From positions 1-8,612 of the forward strand of contig OMIJ01000010.1 in the NCBI GenBank assembly GCA_900299065.1: 8,612 nt of DNA, read 5' to 3'. This stretch comes from Hyphomicrobiales bacterium. Lineage in GTDB: Bacteria; Pseudomonadota; Alphaproteobacteria; Rhizobiales; Beijerinckiaceae. This document shows positions 6,893 through 8,612 of this stretch, one piece after another; within the stretch, counting starts at the first letter, position 1; each line of letters opens with the position of its first letter. The position numbers and the translations under genes are program-made. The notes under the pieces are model-generated. The model worked only from the letters and a program-made list of their open reading frames with translations, ran no database searches and had not been told where the DNA came from.

Positions 6893-8612
6893 ATGACGAT
6901 CAATCTCAAGGGACCAGAACTGCGTGAATTGAAGCCCCGTATCATGGTATGCGGTGTAGGCGGCGCTGGCGGCAATGCAGTCAATAATATGATCGTCTCT
7001 GGTCTGGTGGGCGTCGATTTCATCGTTGCCAATACCGATGCGCAGGCCCTCACCGCCTCCAAGGCAGACCGCATTATCCAAATGGGCCTGCAAGTGACCG
7101 AAGGTCTGGGCGCAGGCTCGCAGCCCGAAGTTGGCCGCGCAGCCGCTGAAGAAGCGATTGAAGAAATCCGCGATCATCTGGCTGGCGCACATATGGTGTT
7201 TGTCACTGCCGGCATGGGCGGCGGCACAGGCACTGGCGCAGCGCCCGTAATTGCTCGCATCGCACGCGAAATGGGCATTCTCACCGTAGGTGTCGTCACC
7301 AAGCCCTTCCAGTTCGAAGGTCAACGCCGTATGCGCGTGGCTGAAGGCGGCATTGCCGAATTGCAAAAATCCGTCGATACGCTGATTGTCATTCCTAATC
7401 AGAATCTCTTCCGTGTCGCCAATGAAAAGACCACTTTCGCTGATGCCTTCTCCATGGCTGATCAAGTGTTGTTCTCCGGCGTTGCCTGCATCACCGATCT
7501 GATGGTGAAGGAAGGTCTCATCAATCTCGATTTTGCCGATGTGCGCGCCATTATGCGCGAAATGGGCAAGGCCATGATGGGAACCGGCGAAGCCTCTGGC
7601 GACAAGCGCGCCATCCAAGCCGCAGAAGCCGCCATTTCCAATCCTCTGCTCGATGAAGTCTCGATGAAGGGCGCGCGCGGCCTGTTGATTTCGATCACCG
7701 GCGGCAATGACCTGACCCTTTACGAAGTCGATGAAGCTGCCAGCCGCATCCGTCAGGAGGTGGACGAAGAGGCCAACATCATTCTTGGCGCCACATTTGA
7801 TGAAACATTGGATGGCATCATCCGTGTATCAGTCGTGGCCACTGGTATTGATACACAGGCAATGATCCGCGACATTCCCACCCCCGATCAGCGCATTGCC
7901 GAAGTCACCCAGCGCATTCGGGCTCAGGCTTTGGCCAGAACACAAGAATTGGCTCAGCCGCGCATGCAGGCAACACCTGCTGCTGCTCAGGAACCCGCAC
8001 AAAGCTTCGCGCCGCAAGCTTTTGCCACTGACTATCAGACTGCAGCTCCTCAGCCGCTGCGTCAGCCCGCGCCCCAGAGCTTTGCTCCCGCTCCTCAGCC
8101 AGTGATGGATGAAGTGCAATTGCAACCAGCCCAGCCGCGCATTCCTCATTATGCTGAAACACCCGCACCGCCGCCGCGCCCTGTTGAGCAAATGCCCCCG
8201 CCCGGCCCTTATATTCCTCCTGCGCCGGAACAACCCATGATCCGCGCCGCGCGCATGCCGCAGGTTGAAGATCTGCCCTTGCCCGTGCAAAACCAGATCC
8301 GCGCCCAGCGTGGCGAGGCTCTGCCGGAAACAGGCGCTGAAGTGAAGCGTCGTAGTCTGCTGGAGCGTCTGTCCTCATTTGGCATCAGCCGTCAGGAAGA
8401 AGCTCCCCGTCAAGCTGCGCCTCAACGCCAGGCACCTCCCGCTTTCCCGGCTCGTTCACTCCAGCCGCAAGCTCAAGCACCAGGCCAGGTCCCAGCTCCC
8501 GTCCATGCGGAATATAGCAAGCGGCCGCAGGCCCCGGCTCAGATTCCGGTGCATGCCCAACGTCCAGCTGCCCAGCTCGACGCTCACGGCCGCGCTGCAC
8601 CGCAGCAAAAAC
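6893..8612 (+). CDS. ftsZ: FtsZ, tubulin-like cell division GTPase (3' end beyond window)
   Basis: FtsZ polymerises with GTP into the cytokinetic ring. The frame is open for 573 codons to the window edge with no stop. The start MTINLKGPELRELKPRI is the standard Rhizobiales opening, and GAGAGG 6 nt upstream supports it. The GTPase domain has VCGVGGAGGNAVNNM (nucleotide loop), ANTDAQAL, the tubulin signature GGGTGTG (109-115), and the T7 catalytic loop NLDFAD (211-216, Asp213 and Asp216). The second domain runs to VVATGID (about 314-320). From about 320 a long linker rich in Pro, Gln and Ala follows, interrupted by a charged, helix-like island around VKRRSLLERLSSFGI (484-498). The C-terminal peptide that binds FtsA is not yet reached, so the protein exceeds 573 residues. 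Such length matches the long FtsZ of Hyphomicrobiales and contrasts with about 380 in E. coli. Confidence 0.98.
   Translation, partial: MTINLKGPELRELKPRIMVCGVGGAGGNAVNNMIVSGLVGVDFIVANTDAQALTASKADRIIQMGLQVTEGLGAGSQPEVGRAAAEEAIEEIRDHLAGAHMVFVTAGMGGGTGTGAAPVIARIAREMGILTVGVVTKPFQFEGQRRMRVAEGGIAELQKSVDTLIVIPNQNLFRVANEKTTFADAFSMADQVLFSGVACITDLMVKEGLINLDFADVRAIMREMGKAMMGTGEASGDKRAIQAAEAAISNPLLDEVSMKGARGLLISITGGNDLTLYEVDEAASRIRQEVDEEANIILGATFDETLDGIIRVSVVATGIDTQAMIRDIPTPDQRIAEVTQRIRAQALARTQELAQPRMQATPAAAQEPAQSFAPQAFATDYQTAAPQPLRQPAPQSFAPAPQPVMDEVQLQPAQPRIPHYAETPAPPPRPVEQMPPPGPYIPPAPEQPMIRAARMPQVEDLPLPVQNQIRAQRGEALPETGAEVKRRSLLERLSSFGISRQEEAPRQAAPQRQAPPAFPARSLQPQAQAPGQVPAPVHAEYSKRPQAPAQIPVHAQRPAAQLDAHGRAAPQQK

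Noticed and set aside
6797..7618. Long antisense open frame (273 codons) opposite ftsZ
   Set aside because: It lies wholly opposite the conserved FtsZ GTPase domain, its His/Gly/Ala-rich translation resembles no protein family, and it is best explained by the codon bias of ftsZ.
8517..8528. Twelve bases gcaagcggccgc shared with positions 11-22
   Set aside because: Both copies encode a Lys-Arg-Pro stretch in unrelated genes; a 12-nt match near both window edges is plausible by chance and shows no sign of an attachment site or duplication.

Overview
The window is a stretch of the division and cell wall (dcw) gene cluster. All genes are on the + strand, in the order ftsW (3' tail only), murG, murC, murB, ddl, ftsQ, ftsA, ftsZ (5' part, running off the right edge). 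The organism is very probably an alphaproteobacterium of the Hyphomicrobiales (Rhizobiales) type. The reasons are the position of murB between murC and ddl, the start and GTPase-domain sequence of FtsZ (opening MTINLKGPELRELKPRI), the very long Pro/Gln/Ala-rich FtsZ linker, the FtsA tail VGKWLRESF, and a strong shortage of GANTC sites such as is seen in genomes methylated by CcrM. Base composition is moderate, in the mid-50s % GC by eye. I cannot name the genus.

Layout: positions 1-54 are the last codons of ftsW, overlapping murG by ATGA. murG (51-1184), murC (1168-2577) and murB (2588-3514) follow with overlaps or a 10-nt gap. A 100-nt gap (3515-3614) holds a CtrA-like motif and a good ribosome binding site. 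ddl (3615-4535), ftsQ (4502-5479) and ftsA (5476-6792) are again overlapped (34 nt and 4 nt). A second 100-nt gap (6793-6892) precedes ftsZ (6893 to beyond 8612). No tRNA, rRNA, insertion sequence, CRISPR array or convincing terminator is visible.

How the genes work together: MurB and MurC make and extend UDP-MurNAc, Ddl supplies D-Ala-D-Ala, and MurG converts lipid I to lipid II. FtsW polymerises lipid II at the septum. FtsZ forms the cytokinetic ring, FtsA tethers it to the membrane, and FtsQ links the ring to the periplasmic division machinery. The tight overlaps suggest translational coupling and one or a few long transcripts, with the two 100-nt gaps and sites inside upstream genes as places for extra promoters.

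I found no previously undescribed system here. This is a conserved core region. The items worth a second look are regulatory (GANTC distribution, a CtrA-like box) and the structure of the FtsZ linker.
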